From Marinobacter salsuginis (GTDB lineage Bacteria; Pseudomonadota; Gammaproteobacteria; Pseudomonadales; Oleiphilaceae): a stretch of DNA of 64,000 bases. The stretch lies in the NCBI RefSeq assembly GCF_009617755.1, contig NZ_BGZH01000003.1, positions 434,001 to 498,000 on the forward strand. The letters are read 5' to 3'. The notes beneath the pieces were generated by a model, which was not told the DNA's origin, did no database searches, and saw nothing but the letters and a program-made list of their open reading frames with translations. Below, in pieces: positions 55,551 to 64,000 of the stretch (positions are counted from its first letter, which is position 1; every line of letters starts with the position of its first letter). A program made the position numbers and the translations under genes.

Positions 55551-56108
55551 ATGGGCAACCGCCTTTCCAAGATTTACACCCGCACCGGCGATGACGGCTC
55601 TACGGGCCTGGCCGATGGAAATCGTATTGCCAAGAACGCCCAGCGGGTCGAGGCCATGGGTACCGCTGATGAACTCAACTGCCACATCGGGCTTTTGATC
55701 GAGACACTGGACAGCGACGACGAACTGGTGGAAAGCCTGCGCCGTATCCAGCACCATCTGTTCGACCTTGGCGGCGAATTTGCCATTCCCGGCAGCCGTG
55801 TGATCGGCGACGAACACATTGAGTGGTTGGAGGGCACGTTGGACCAGCACAACGAGGGTCTGCCACCACTGAAGAACTTTGTATTGCCAGGCGGTAGCCC
55901 CGCTGCAGCCCAATGCCACCTTGCCCGTGCGGTCTGTCGCCGTGCAGAGCGGGTTGTCGTCGCCCTCGGCCACGAGGATTCGATCAACACCGCTTCCCGG
56001 CACTACCTGAATCGTCTCTCCGATCTGTTATTCGTCATTGCCCGCGTATTAGCCCGGCGCGAGGGCGGTGAGGAAATTCTCTGGGAACAAAAAAAATCCG
56101 GCCTCTAG
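55551..56108 (+). CDS. Cob(I)alamin adenosyltransferase, PduO type
   Basis: A 185-residue ATP:cob(I)alamin adenosyltransferase that makes adenosylcobalamin. The N-terminal ATP-binding region SKIYTRTGDDGSTGL and the C-terminal CRRAERVVVALGHEDSIN and LNRLSDLLFVIARVLARREG are the PduO signature. A GGAG site precedes the ATG. The last codons and stop lie inside a terminator hairpin (the TAG is in the loop). No cobalamin riboswitch was seen upstream. Confidence 0.92.
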   Translation: MGNRLSKIYTRTGDDGSTGLADGNRIAKNAQRVEAMGTADELNCHIGLLIETLDSDDELVESLRRIQHHLFDLGGEFAIPGSRVIGDEHIEWLEGTLDQHNEGLPPLKNFVLPGGSPAAAQCHLARAVCRRAERVVVALGHEDSINTASRHYLNRLSDLLFVIARVLARREGGEEILWEQKKSGL

Positions 56109-56120
56109 GGCCGGATTTTT
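56092..56120. terminator. Terminator overlapping the adenosyltransferase stop codon
   Basis: ATCCGGCC (56,096-56,103) and GGCCGGAT (56,109-56,116) form a perfect 8-bp stem, with A-run before and T-run after. The 5-base loop TCTAG contains the stop codon of the upstream gene. It can also serve the convergent chemoreceptor gene. Confidence 0.88.
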
Positions 56121-56148
56121 AGTTGTCTCGCTCCAGTTCTGGCGCCAG

Positions 56149-58206
56149 TCAGACTTTAAAGGCCTCCACCAGACGCTGAAGTGAGGCCGTCAGTTGCGAC
56201 ATTTCCCTCGAGGATCCCAGTGTCTCCTCGGCATTGGCGGCCGTTTTATGGCCCAGTTCGCCAATCTGCTCGACACTGGCATTCACGTTTTTCGCAACGG
56301 CAGACTGCTCTTCTGCCGCCTGTGCAATCTGGTGGCTCATATCCACGATCACCGAGATGCCTTTGGCGATCCTGTCCAGAGCTTCCGTCACTTCACCAGA
56401 CTTCTGCACCGTTGTCTCGGTAACGTCCCGGCTGTTGGTCATGGCCGAAACCGCGTCTTTCACGCCGCTCTGAAGCCGGGAAATCATGCCTTCGATCTCT
56501 TCGGTGGATTTATGGGTACGCTGAGAGAGTGAGCGGACCTCATCGGCAACTACCGCAAACCCACGACCCTGCTCACCTGCCCTCGCGGCCTCAATCGCAG
56601 CATTCAGGGCCAACAGGTTGGTCTGTTCGGCAATCGCCTTGATCTCTATCAGCACCTGGCTGATGTTGTCGCTGTCCTTGCTGACCCGGTTAATCACTTC
56701 CACGGCGCCGGATATCTCGCCTGCCAGCTTGTTGATGGTTTCTACGGTATCAGCAACGACACCACGACCGGTCTCGGTGTCCTGCTCGGCGTTGCTGGCG
56801 CTGTCTGCCACCCGGTGAGCGCTTTCGGTAACTTCGTGAACCGCCTCGACCATCTGGTTCATGGCTTCGTTGATCTGGCCGCTTTCTTCCATCTGCCGTG
56901 CCACGGCTTCGCTGTTGGCCGCCGCAGTATCATTGACCCGGGTTGCCTGCTGGTCCACATCCGCCGTAGTCCGGCTGACGGAACGGATAAGCTCGGCAAT
57001 CCGGTCCGTCATGTTATTGAATTCCGTGGTCAGCTCACCCAGTTCGTCGCGATTGCGCAGCATGATGTGGGTGGTCATATCGCCGGCAGCGACGCTGCGA
57101 GCCGCTTCGCTGAACCGGTTAATGGCGGTGCGTACAGACATGAAGAAGCCGATATAGAGATAGACCACCACCAGAAGAACAACAACCAGGGCGATGACGA
57201 TCAGCCGGCGCTGATTGACCTCACTGTTCAGCCGCGCCTGCAGATTCTCGTCGACCACGTTGAAAGCCGCCGCCTTGACCTGATTATAGTGAGCCAGTTG
57301 CCCGGACATCAGGTCGTTGTATTCAGTCCAGGGCATTTCCAGGCGCATCGGCGTAATCACGTTCACATCCAGTTGATCCCGAACCACCATCAGGCTCTCA
57401 TCAACCCGCTGGATGGCATTACCCGCCCGCTCAGCCAAAGCCGGCGATGCCTCAGAGGCCAGGGCCAACGCTGGTGAGAGCAGTGAACTGCGATTGGTCA
57501 ACTGGTCATAGATTTCGTTCAGCGTTTCGCTCAGCGCATAGCCTACCTGTCCCTCGACCAGGGCATAGATACCGTAGGATTTTGCCTGGCCAATCACGGT
57601 GCGGGCTGCCGGCAGTGAGTCGCGGACAAGTCCCAGAATCAACTGATTTTCCCGGGACGCCCCCTGCCCCAGGCCCGAGATTTCAATGGTGGCCGAAAGC
57701 AGGGCCTGAGCCTTCTGGACAAATTCCTGGTAATACTTGAACTGCGGATCGAAGTTACCCTGATAGTTGTCTTCAGACCGCAGAGCCTCCCACTCCTGCC
57801 GAAGGTCGTTGACCTGCTCGGCCCAGGAGCCAGATGTATCGAAAGAACGCTCCTCGGCAGTCAGGGCCGCCAGCGTATTATCGATCTCACTGGCAGCCTC
57901 TTCCGACACCGCCATAATAGCGCTCTCGTCCTTGATGATCGCGGGTGAGCGATAATCGCGATAATCCATCGCGGCGTCCACCAGCCGGTCAACCTGCTGA
58001 AGCTGCTCAAGCCCCTCGACACCTCGGGTCATGGTCTGGACGGAACGGTTCAGCTCGGAAATGGCGAGCCAGGACAGCCCACCGATCGGTAACAGGAACA
58101 GAATGCTGATGAGACTGAACTTGTAAACCATCGGCAGCCGGTTCATCAGTGCAATGGCGGGATTAATGAGTTGCTTCACAGGGACCCTCGTGCTGGCAAA
58201 AAACAA
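56149..58206 (-). CDS. Methyl-accepting chemotaxis protein (685 aa)
   Basis: A 685-residue chemoreceptor. A membrane helix at about 28-48 is followed by a large, helical periplasmic sensor of about 285 residues, with an unidentified fold, and a second membrane helix near 335-358 ([21 protein letters not shown]). Then come HAMP and the signalling coil with [20 protein letters not shown]. It is much larger in its sensor than the receptor at 39,318, so the two detect different cues. No CheR pentapeptide ends it (it ends RLVEAFKV). It shares the terminator with the adenosyltransferase gene. Confidence 0.88.
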   Translation of the reverse strand: MFFASTRVPVKQLINPAIALMNRLPMVYKFSLISILFLLPIGGLSWLAISELNRSVQTMTRGVEGLEQLQQVDRLVDAAMDYRDYRSPAIIKDESAIMAVSEEAASEIDNTLAALTAEERSFDTSGSWAEQVNDLRQEWEALRSEDNYQGNFDPQFKYYQEFVQKAQALLSATIEISGLGQGASRENQLILGLVRDSLPAARTVIGQAKSYGIYALVEGQVGYALSETLNEIYDQLTNRSSLLSPALALASEASPALAERAGNAIQRVDESLMVVRDQLDVNVITPMRLEMPWTEYNDLMSGQLAHYNQVKAAAFNVVDENLQARLNSEVNQRRLIVIALVVVLLVVVYLYIGFFMSVRTAINRFSEAARSVAAGDMTTHIMLRNRDELGELTTEFNNMTDRIAELIRSVSRTTADVDQQATRVNDTAAANSEAVARQMEESGQINEAMNQMVEAVHEVTESAHRVADSASNAEQDTETGRGVVADTVETINKLAGEISGAVEVINRVSKDSDNISQVLIEIKAIAEQTNLLALNAAIEAARAGEQGRGFAVVADEVRSLSQRTHKSTEEIEGMISRLQSGVKDAVSAMTNSRDVTETTVQKSGEVTEALDRIAKGISVIVDMSHQIAQAAEEQSAVAKNVNASVEQIGELGHKTAANAEETLGSSREMSQLTASLQRLVEAFKV

Positions 58207-58299
58207 CTGAACTCATGTTCTTTTCTTATATTGTCGCCTAAAGTCTTAAAAACTTAAGCATTCTTTCTTGTTAAACTGTAATGTTTTATAAAATCCGGC

Positions 58300-59187
58300 T
58301 CAGACAACCCCGGAAATGACCAGCAGAGCGAGCGTGCATATCCAGACCAGCATGCTTCTGTTCAACAAATCCCTTACTGCTCTCAGGCTACGTCCTCCGA
58401 ACGCTGTCCACTCATCCGGATGAACCCGGGAAAAGCGGGCTGGATCCAGCGCATACCCGGTTAACGACCCGTTGGCCGAAATCATGAGCACCTCCCCGGC
58501 TTTTTTGGTCACACCGGTCAGCGTGCGGCGGGTTTCCCGCAGCCAGCCGGCCAGGTCTCCGGCAATTCCGAAGGTCAGGGAAAGAAGCCTGGCAGGGATC
58601 CAGCCGGCGAGGTTCGCCAACCCGGAAAAGCGCGGCCTTGCCGGAGCCTGGGGCCACTGATCGGCAAGAGCAACCAGACCGCGGGCGAGAAGGGCAACGC
58701 CGATACCACCAACCACGTACCAGAAAGCCACCAGAAAGAAGCGCTGGAACACCGACACCATAAGTGCCTTCGACAGCGAGAGGTGCATGGCCTCGGGAGA
58801 CACCGCTGCTCCCCGTTCATCAGCCGGCAAAAGATCTTTCACATGATGCCAGGCTGACTGCATGTCCCCCCGCTGCCATGCCTCTGCGTAGGCCCGGAGG
58901 ATCTGTCGCCAGCCAGGCGTTCCCATGAGAACGACCAGAACCAGGAATTCCAGTGGGTAAGCAGCCATTCTCCAGCCGGAGGCGACCAGGAGATATTGCG
59001 CAAGCCCGAGCAGAAAGGCCGGTAATAAAACCAGTGCCAGCCCGATACCTATCCCGGACTCACGGCCTGCCCTGACCCGGCTGCCATGCCTGAACCAGCG
59101 ACGCCAGACCTCGTCACCGGAGAGCAGATCAAGGGAATCCAGACGCCTGCGAACCATGTAAGCCAGCAGAAACACAACAAACACCAT
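58300..59187 (-). CDS. ampE: AmpE-like inner-membrane protein
   Basis: A 295-residue membrane protein with about four hydrophobic segments (GIGLALVLLPAFLLGLAQY; YPLEFLVLVVLMG; QRFFLVAFWYVVGGIGVALL; and a C-terminal LVWICTLALLVI). It matches the AmpE/cobalamin biosynthesis CobD-like family in the RGAAVSPEAMHLSLSKAL stretch. AmpE is thought to help sense cell-wall stress with AmpD. The gene abuts ampD, whose stop ends at 59,188, with no gap, as in the ampDE operon. Confidence 0.85.
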   Translation of the reverse strand: MVFVVFLLAYMVRRRLDSLDLLSGDEVWRRWFRHGSRVRAGRESGIGIGLALVLLPAFLLGLAQYLLVASGWRMAAYPLEFLVLVVLMGTPGWRQILRAYAEAWQRGDMQSAWHHVKDLLPADERGAAVSPEAMHLSLSKALMVSVFQRFFLVAFWYVVGGIGVALLARGLVALADQWPQAPARPRFSGLANLAGWIPARLLSLTFGIAGDLAGWLRETRRTLTGVTKKAGEVLMISANGSLTGYALDPARFSRVHPDEWTAFGGRSLRAVRDLLNRSMLVWICTLALLVISGVV

Positions 59188-59814
59188 TCAGACGTTCCTC
59201 CCCGAACCTCTGGCTGCGTGCAGCCCCGCCCGGAAGTACTGCCAGTCGAAGGCCGGCCCCGGATCAGTTTTCCTGCCCGGCGCAATGTCGCAGTGGCCGG
59301 TGATACGGTCATCAGTGATGGCCGGCCAGGCAGCCATAATCAGGTCCGCCACCTCTGCCAACCTACGATACTGTTCAGGGGTGTAAGGAATGTCGTCAGT
59401 CCCCTCCAGTTCTATGCCGATGGAGAAATCATTGCACTCGTCCTGACCTTCGAAACACGAACGGCCAGCATGCCAGGCGCGCTCAAGCAGACTGACAAAC
59501 TGAACCAGAACACCATCCCGACGAATCAACAGATGGGCGGATACCTGAACGCCCTCGATGGTCTGGAAATATGGGTGCGCGGAGTGATCAAGCCGGTTGC
59601 AGAAGAAGTCCTCTATTTCAGGACCGCCAAACTGCCCGGGAGGCAGGCTGATGTTGTGGACGACCAACAGGGAGATGGGTACCCCGTCCGGACGGGGCCC
59701 GAAATTTGGCGAGGGACACCAGCGGGCGAAGGGAATCAGTCCGGTTTCACGAAGCAATCTTGCATCGGTACCGGAATCAGTATGGCGTTCGGCAAAAACG
59801 TCTGTATCGGGCAA
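59188..59814 (-). CDS. ampD: 1,6-anhydro-N-acetylmuramyl-L-alanine amidase AmpD
   Basis: A 208-residue zinc amidase of the Amidase_2 family. It cleaves anhydro-muropeptides in the cytoplasm during wall recycling and so restrains AmpR-driven beta-lactamase expression. Zinc ligands are visible: His53 in LLVVHNISLP, and His and Asp in ITGHCDIAPGRKTDPG near residues 165-177. FCNRLDHSAHPYF and RAWHAGRSCF are typical. Its N-terminus is slightly longer than E. coli AmpD. It is first in the ampD-ampE pair. Confidence 0.93.
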   Translation of the reverse strand: MPDTDVFAERHTDSGTDARLLRETGLIPFARWCPSPNFGPRPDGVPISLLVVHNISLPPGQFGGPEIEDFFCNRLDHSAHPYFQTIEGVQVSAHLLIRRDGVLVQFVSLLERAWHAGRSCFEGQDECNDFSIGIELEGTDDIPYTPEQYRRLAEVADLIMAAWPAITDDRITGHCDIAPGRKTDPGPAFDWQYFRAGLHAARGSGRNV

Positions 59815-59883
59815 AGTAATTCCAGATGTATCAGAGGATTACACTCTCCGATTGAATCACAAACTTGCCACGGTTGCTACGAA

Positions 59884-62193
59884 TCAGTCCTTGCGGCTGC
59901 TGCGCAGGTTGTCGATGATCGACTCCAGTGCCCGATCAAAGATGAGGCCATCATCGAGCATGCTGATCTTCCCGGCTTCCATGTCGGCGGCGAGTTCCAG
60001 ACGTAAATACTCGGCCACCTTGGCACCACTGCGGTTGACGAAGATGTACTTGCCAGTGGCTTTGATAAAGGCCGCAAGCTTGCAGCGCACCTTGGTTTCG
60101 TCTCGGGTTAGCTCAATCCATGAACCCACGCGCAAGCTTTCCGCCTTTTCCAGCCATTGCGGCGATACTTGAGCCGGATCCGCAGTCTCTGCCATCCCCG
60201 CTTTTTCCTCTGGCGCCTCGTTGGCCAGCCCAGAGGCTGCCTGCTCGGGCTCGGTCGGCGCCGGGGTCTGCTTGAACCCCTCGTCTGGCGCCGGAGGAGC
60301 CACAGGCGCTTGCAGCGAGCGCTCGGGCTCTGGCTCGGGCAAGTCCTCAGGCTCCGCCAAAGGTTCGGGACGGGACGGCGCGGTCACCAGCCGCTGGAAA
60401 ACGTCTACGTGGGCCAGTTCCAAGTCACGAATGGCCGCATCGGTGGCAAACGGGTCCCAGGAAATTTCCTGGAGGGCCTTGCGAAGGTCATCCACAATGG
60501 CTGGAATCGCACGGAGAAGCTCCCCACGGGTAGAGTCATTGATCGGGCGAGGGTCGACACTCCACACCAGCTGCTCGGTGAGATTCCGGGCGTGTTGCCA
60601 GCGGTCGCTTTCCTCACCTTCACGGAGAACCACCCATTGCAGATATTTGGCCCATGCTTCGTTCAGGAGCCCGACAACCGGCTCGGGAATGTCCCGTTGC
60701 TCCATCAGTTCCTGTAACAATCCGTCCGCCGCCTGAGAGGCACGCTCCTGCCGGGCTCGACCCTCTTCTGCATCCCGCAGGCGTTGCTCCACGAGCTCAC
60801 GACGTCTGCGGTCGAGATCCATGAAGTGGCTGAAGTCTTTGAGCAGCTCTTCGAACAAACTGACGTCGGTAGTGAACTCGCCCAGCACCCTGTCCACAAC
60901 CGATTCGATTTTTTCCCTCAGCGGGTCCCTCTGGCCGGCCTTTTTTTCGGTCCAGCCGATGGCTGACAGCGCCAGTTCGTTAAGCAGCTTACGGACCGGG
61001 TGACCGCCGCGATTGAAGAAGTTCTTGTCGCTCAGTGCCACCTTGAGTACCGGAATCTGCAGGCGACCAATCAACGCCTTCATCACAGGGTGCAGCTGAC
61101 GATCCTCAAGGATGAAGTCGAACAACATGGAAACCAGGTTGATCACATCACTGTCTACCTGACCCACGTGCAGACTTTTGCCATCACCTGAGCGCAGGAT
61201 CGGCTGAAGCTGCTCGTTCAGCGGAACAACGGCATCATCGCCCCATTGACGGCTGTTGGACTGCGCCTCGGTGAGGCGCGCCATCAGTCGATCAGTATCA
61301 ATGTAACCTTCACCGTAAGAGGCAGTACCGCTGGCAGGAGCGGTATCGCCCCGGTGCAGCAGCGCACTGAGCTCCGAGAATGTTGCCTGCGATTGAGACA
61401 TACCCTGGCTCTCTGAAGAAAAACCTGCCTGCCCGCCCGCGCCTGCCGGTGCCGAACTCTCGCCCGTCGGGCGCTGACCCGAGCGAGCGGGCACCCTGCC
61501 GGTAGGGGGACGCTTCATGTCCGGCATAACCCCTTCATTAATCAGGGTGCGGTTCGCTTCTTTGTAGAAGTCACCAAGAGTATCGGCAAGCAGGCGATCG
61601 AACAGCTTCAAAACCACCAGCTTGGCCCGGATATCAATATCCAGATCGGCACAGGCTTCGGCAACACCGCCACAGATGATTTCCGGGCTCAATGGCATCT
61701 GCGCGTCTTTCAGCTCAATGCCCGGCAACAGGTGCCCGACACGCGCTGTCAGCAGGCGAATCTGTTCGGTGTAGCGGTTCCGGAGCTTGTTGATCAGGTT
61801 GTCGACAGCAACCTGCTGCTCCAACTGGGAGTGATCAACCAGGCTGAGAGAGTCCTCATCCACGTGCTCCAGAGACCGGCCGCCCTGCTGGGGTTGGAAC
61901 TTTCCAATTTCATTGAACGCCTGGCTGACGTACTGGAGAATCGAGACCACCATGGACTTGCGACGAAGCCTGAGCTCGCGCATGGCGTCAAAGTAGGCGG
62001 TCTGGTCAAGATTCGTTCCGGCTCTGTCGGCGAGTTCGAACAGGGCATCATCGGCACGATCGAAAAAACTGGCAAGAACGGACTTCAGGGACTGACCCGA
62101 TGCGTCACGCAGACGAATGAGGGGCGCAGGCAATGAAAACCGGGCGGGCGGCTTCTGGCCTGAAAAGCTGACAACCTTGTTATCGTGCACCAT
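59884..62193 (-). CDS. DUF1631 family protein
   Basis: A 769-residue protein of the DUF1631 family, known from gammaproteobacteria and not well characterised. It is largely helical, with a family core at about 30-230 (ASFFDRADDALFELADRAGTN in part; VGHLLPGIELKDAQMPLSPE), a low-complexity Pro/Gly/Ser linker near 230-290, and a second helical part with HPVMKALIGRLQIPVLKVAL near 385. The last 100 residues (SLRVGSWIELTRDETKVRCK) look like a PilZ-type beta barrel, with the RxxxR c-di-GMP motif not convincing. It is divergent from nadC. Confidence 0.8.
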   Translation of the reverse strand: MVHDNKVVSFSGQKPPARFSLPAPLIRLRDASGQSLKSVLASFFDRADDALFELADRAGTNLDQTAYFDAMRELRLRRKSMVVSILQYVSQAFNEIGKFQPQQGGRSLEHVDEDSLSLVDHSQLEQQVAVDNLINKLRNRYTEQIRLLTARVGHLLPGIELKDAQMPLSPEIICGGVAEACADLDIDIRAKLVVLKLFDRLLADTLGDFYKEANRTLINEGVMPDMKRPPTGRVPARSGQRPTGESSAPAGAGGQAGFSSESQGMSQSQATFSELSALLHRGDTAPASGTASYGEGYIDTDRLMARLTEAQSNSRQWGDDAVVPLNEQLQPILRSGDGKSLHVGQVDSDVINLVSMLFDFILEDRQLHPVMKALIGRLQIPVLKVALSDKNFFNRGGHPVRKLLNELALSAIGWTEKKAGQRDPLREKIESVVDRVLGEFTTDVSLFEELLKDFSHFMDLDRRRRELVEQRLRDAEEGRARQERASQAADGLLQELMEQRDIPEPVVGLLNEAWAKYLQWVVLREGEESDRWQHARNLTEQLVWSVDPRPINDSTRGELLRAIPAIVDDLRKALQEISWDPFATDAAIRDLELAHVDVFQRLVTAPSRPEPLAEPEDLPEPEPERSLQAPVAPPAPDEGFKQTPAPTEPEQAASGLANEAPEEKAGMAETADPAQVSPQWLEKAESLRVGSWIELTRDETKVRCKLAAFIKATGKYIFVNRSGAKVAEYLRLELAADMEAGKISMLDDGLIFDRALESIIDNLRSSRKD

Positions 62194-62260
62194 GTCGCTG
62201 CTCCGCCTTGTCTTGCAATAATGCCTTTTGGTTTCTCCACTTCACATGATACGAGCTGCC

Positions 62261-62309
62261 CACGTCAGGTTGTGTCAGATTTTGTCACCTTTTGTGTAGA
62301 CCTGACGTG
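62261..62309. promoter_or_regulatory. Inverted repeat in the DUF1631-nadC intergenic region
   Basis: CACGTCAGGT (62,261-62,270) and ACCTGACGTG (62,300-62,309) are perfect 10-bp inverted copies separated by 29 bp, about halfway between the two divergent genes. The arms are too far apart for a simple terminator. A pair of operator half-sites, or a regulatory fold, is possible. Confidence 0.35.
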
Positions 62310-62380
62310 CATCACAGTTTAGCAGTCTGGACTCAAGAGTTTGGCGATTCTCTGGCAGCCCTTTAGAATTGGCAGCCTGA

Positions 62381-63256
<876 letters not shown>

Positions 63257-63592
63257 TCACCCGTCACTAAGAAGGCGATCGATAGCTTCCAGTTCCCTGA
63301 CCAGCCGGCTCCCGGACTCCGGCCGTCCCCGGAAGTGCTCCTCGGCCATCGGTGCGATGCCGGAAGCCGAGGGTAACGGGTGATCGTTTTCGATGATCAC
63401 CTTCATCCGCTCAACGAAGACAAACTGCAGCCACTGGGTGAACTCCAGCGTATCGATACAGAATGGCTGAACGCTCTGGAATGCTTCGTCCGGTGGTGGC
63501 TCAGACTCCCAAAGACCCAGCTGCCGCAACTCCATCTCAATGTTCAGAAGGCAGTCTGCAACCTGCCCGATCGGGTTACCGGATTCAGTCAT
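63257..63592 (-). CDS. YqcC family protein (DUF446)
   Basis: A 111-residue helical protein of the YqcC family: VADCLLNIEMELRQLGLWES, then FCIDTLEFTQWLQFVFVERM in part and LPSASGIAPMAEEHF, the conserved surface patch. The function is not established. Family members in enterobacteria are next to tRNA pseudouridine synthase truC; here the neighbour is a ParA-like gene, with a 12-bp gap on the same strand. It converges on nadC with directly abutting stops. Confidence 0.85.
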   Translation of the reverse strand: MTESGNPIGQVADCLLNIEMELRQLGLWESEPPPDEAFQSVQPFCIDTLEFTQWLQFVFVERMKVIIENDHPLPSASGIAPMAEEHFRGRPESGSRLVRELEAIDRLLSDG

Positions 63593-63604
63593 ATCAATCT
63601 CGCC

Positions 63605-64000
63605 TCAATCGTTGAGCGGCTCAAGCTCCACGGTTTCACCATGCAGGACCCGGAACAGGTCCTCATACTGGCGTGTCAGTGGGTGCTTGGGCGCCATGTG
63701 AATCAGGGGTTGCCGGCTTTGATGGGATTCTTTCATTTTCACGGAGCTTGAGAGCCTTACCGGCAGCATGGGCAAGCCTTCTTCGGTAAGCTCCCTGACC
63801 AACTGCTTCGGCAAGCTGGCGCGGGGCTGGAACTGGTTGGCAACAATTCCCTCCACCAAAAGGTCCTCGTTGTGATCTTCCTGGAGATCACGAATCTCAT
63901 TCAGGATGTTGTACAGGGCCTGCCGGGAAAAATCGTCACAATCGAAGGGTATCAGGCAACGCTGGGCGGCAATCAGCGCGGAGCGCGTGTAGAAATTCAA
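63605..64000 (-). CDS. ParA-like ATPase, C-terminal part (cut by the window edge)
   Basis: The last 131 codons of a reading frame still open at base 64,000. The visible part reads as the C-terminal half of a ParA/MinD-type ATPase: AAQRCLIPFDCDDFSRQALY (a typical switch/loop after the DxxP strand), VEGIVANQFQPRASLPKQLV and LPVRLSSSVKMKESHQ, which is the characteristic ParA C-terminus. The Walker motifs lie outside the window. It may be a cargo-positioning ATPase. It is upstream of the YqcC-family gene by 12 bp. Confidence 0.75.
   Translation of the reverse strand: MNFYTRSALIAAQRCLIPFDCDDFSRQALYNILNEIRDLQEDHNEDLLVEGIVANQFQPRASLPKQLVRELTEEGLPMLPVRLSSSVKMKESHQSRQPLIHMAPKHPLTRQYEDLFRVLHGETVELEPLND

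Overview
The window reads as a chromosomal segment of a marine gammaproteobacterium, most likely Marinobacter or a close relative. This is judged from the housekeeping order (alaS-lysC-csrA-tRNA-Ser-tRNA-Arg, pepA-holC-valS, ampD-ampE, nadC), the oadGAB sodium-pump operon and overall protein character. It is an assignment from gene content, not from a search.

Positions 1-25,300 are accessory. After an aspartoacylase-like gene on the + strand, nine tightly packed minus-strand genes run from 25,185 down to 1,789. In transcription order they encode a 198-residue protein, a 3,275-residue protein with a DUF6603-like region, proteins of 678, 320, 1,264 and 1,281 residues (the last a BNR/Asp-box propeller), a TauE/SafE-type membrane protein, a 104-residue charged disordered protein and a second 409-residue Asp-box protein. 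Several junctions are 4-bp start/stop overlaps or abutting codons, so this is almost certainly one transcription unit of about 23 kb. None of the giant proteins has a visible signal peptide, and I recognise no phage-tail, secretion or catalytic machinery. It is the best candidate here for an undescribed system.

Positions 25,500-27,600 are a small mosaic. It holds a VOC/glyoxalase gene, a truncated and frameshifted IS110-family 5' end, and what looks like an integron gene-cassette remnant. The cassette part comprises a membrane-protein ORF, an attC-like site and a YefM/YoeB toxin-antitoxin pair, followed by a YrhK-like gene.

Positions 27,600-33,400 hold phhB and the LexA-controlled mutasome imuA-imuB-dnaE2. 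Positions 33,400-36,830 carry oadG-oadA-oadB. Next come dbpA, a DUF2058 gene, a chemoreceptor and a small ORF. A minus-strand tRNA operon follows (Ser-GCU, Arg-ACG, Arg-ACG), with an unusual tRNA-end-bounded structured element before its terminator. Then come csrA, lysC and alaS.

Positions 46,700-64,000 are core functions: an RDD membrane protein, lptF/lptG for LPS export, pepA-holC-valS-panE-pduO, a second chemoreceptor, ampE/ampD, a DUF1631 protein, nadC, a YqcC-family gene and the end of a ParA-like gene cut by the window edge.
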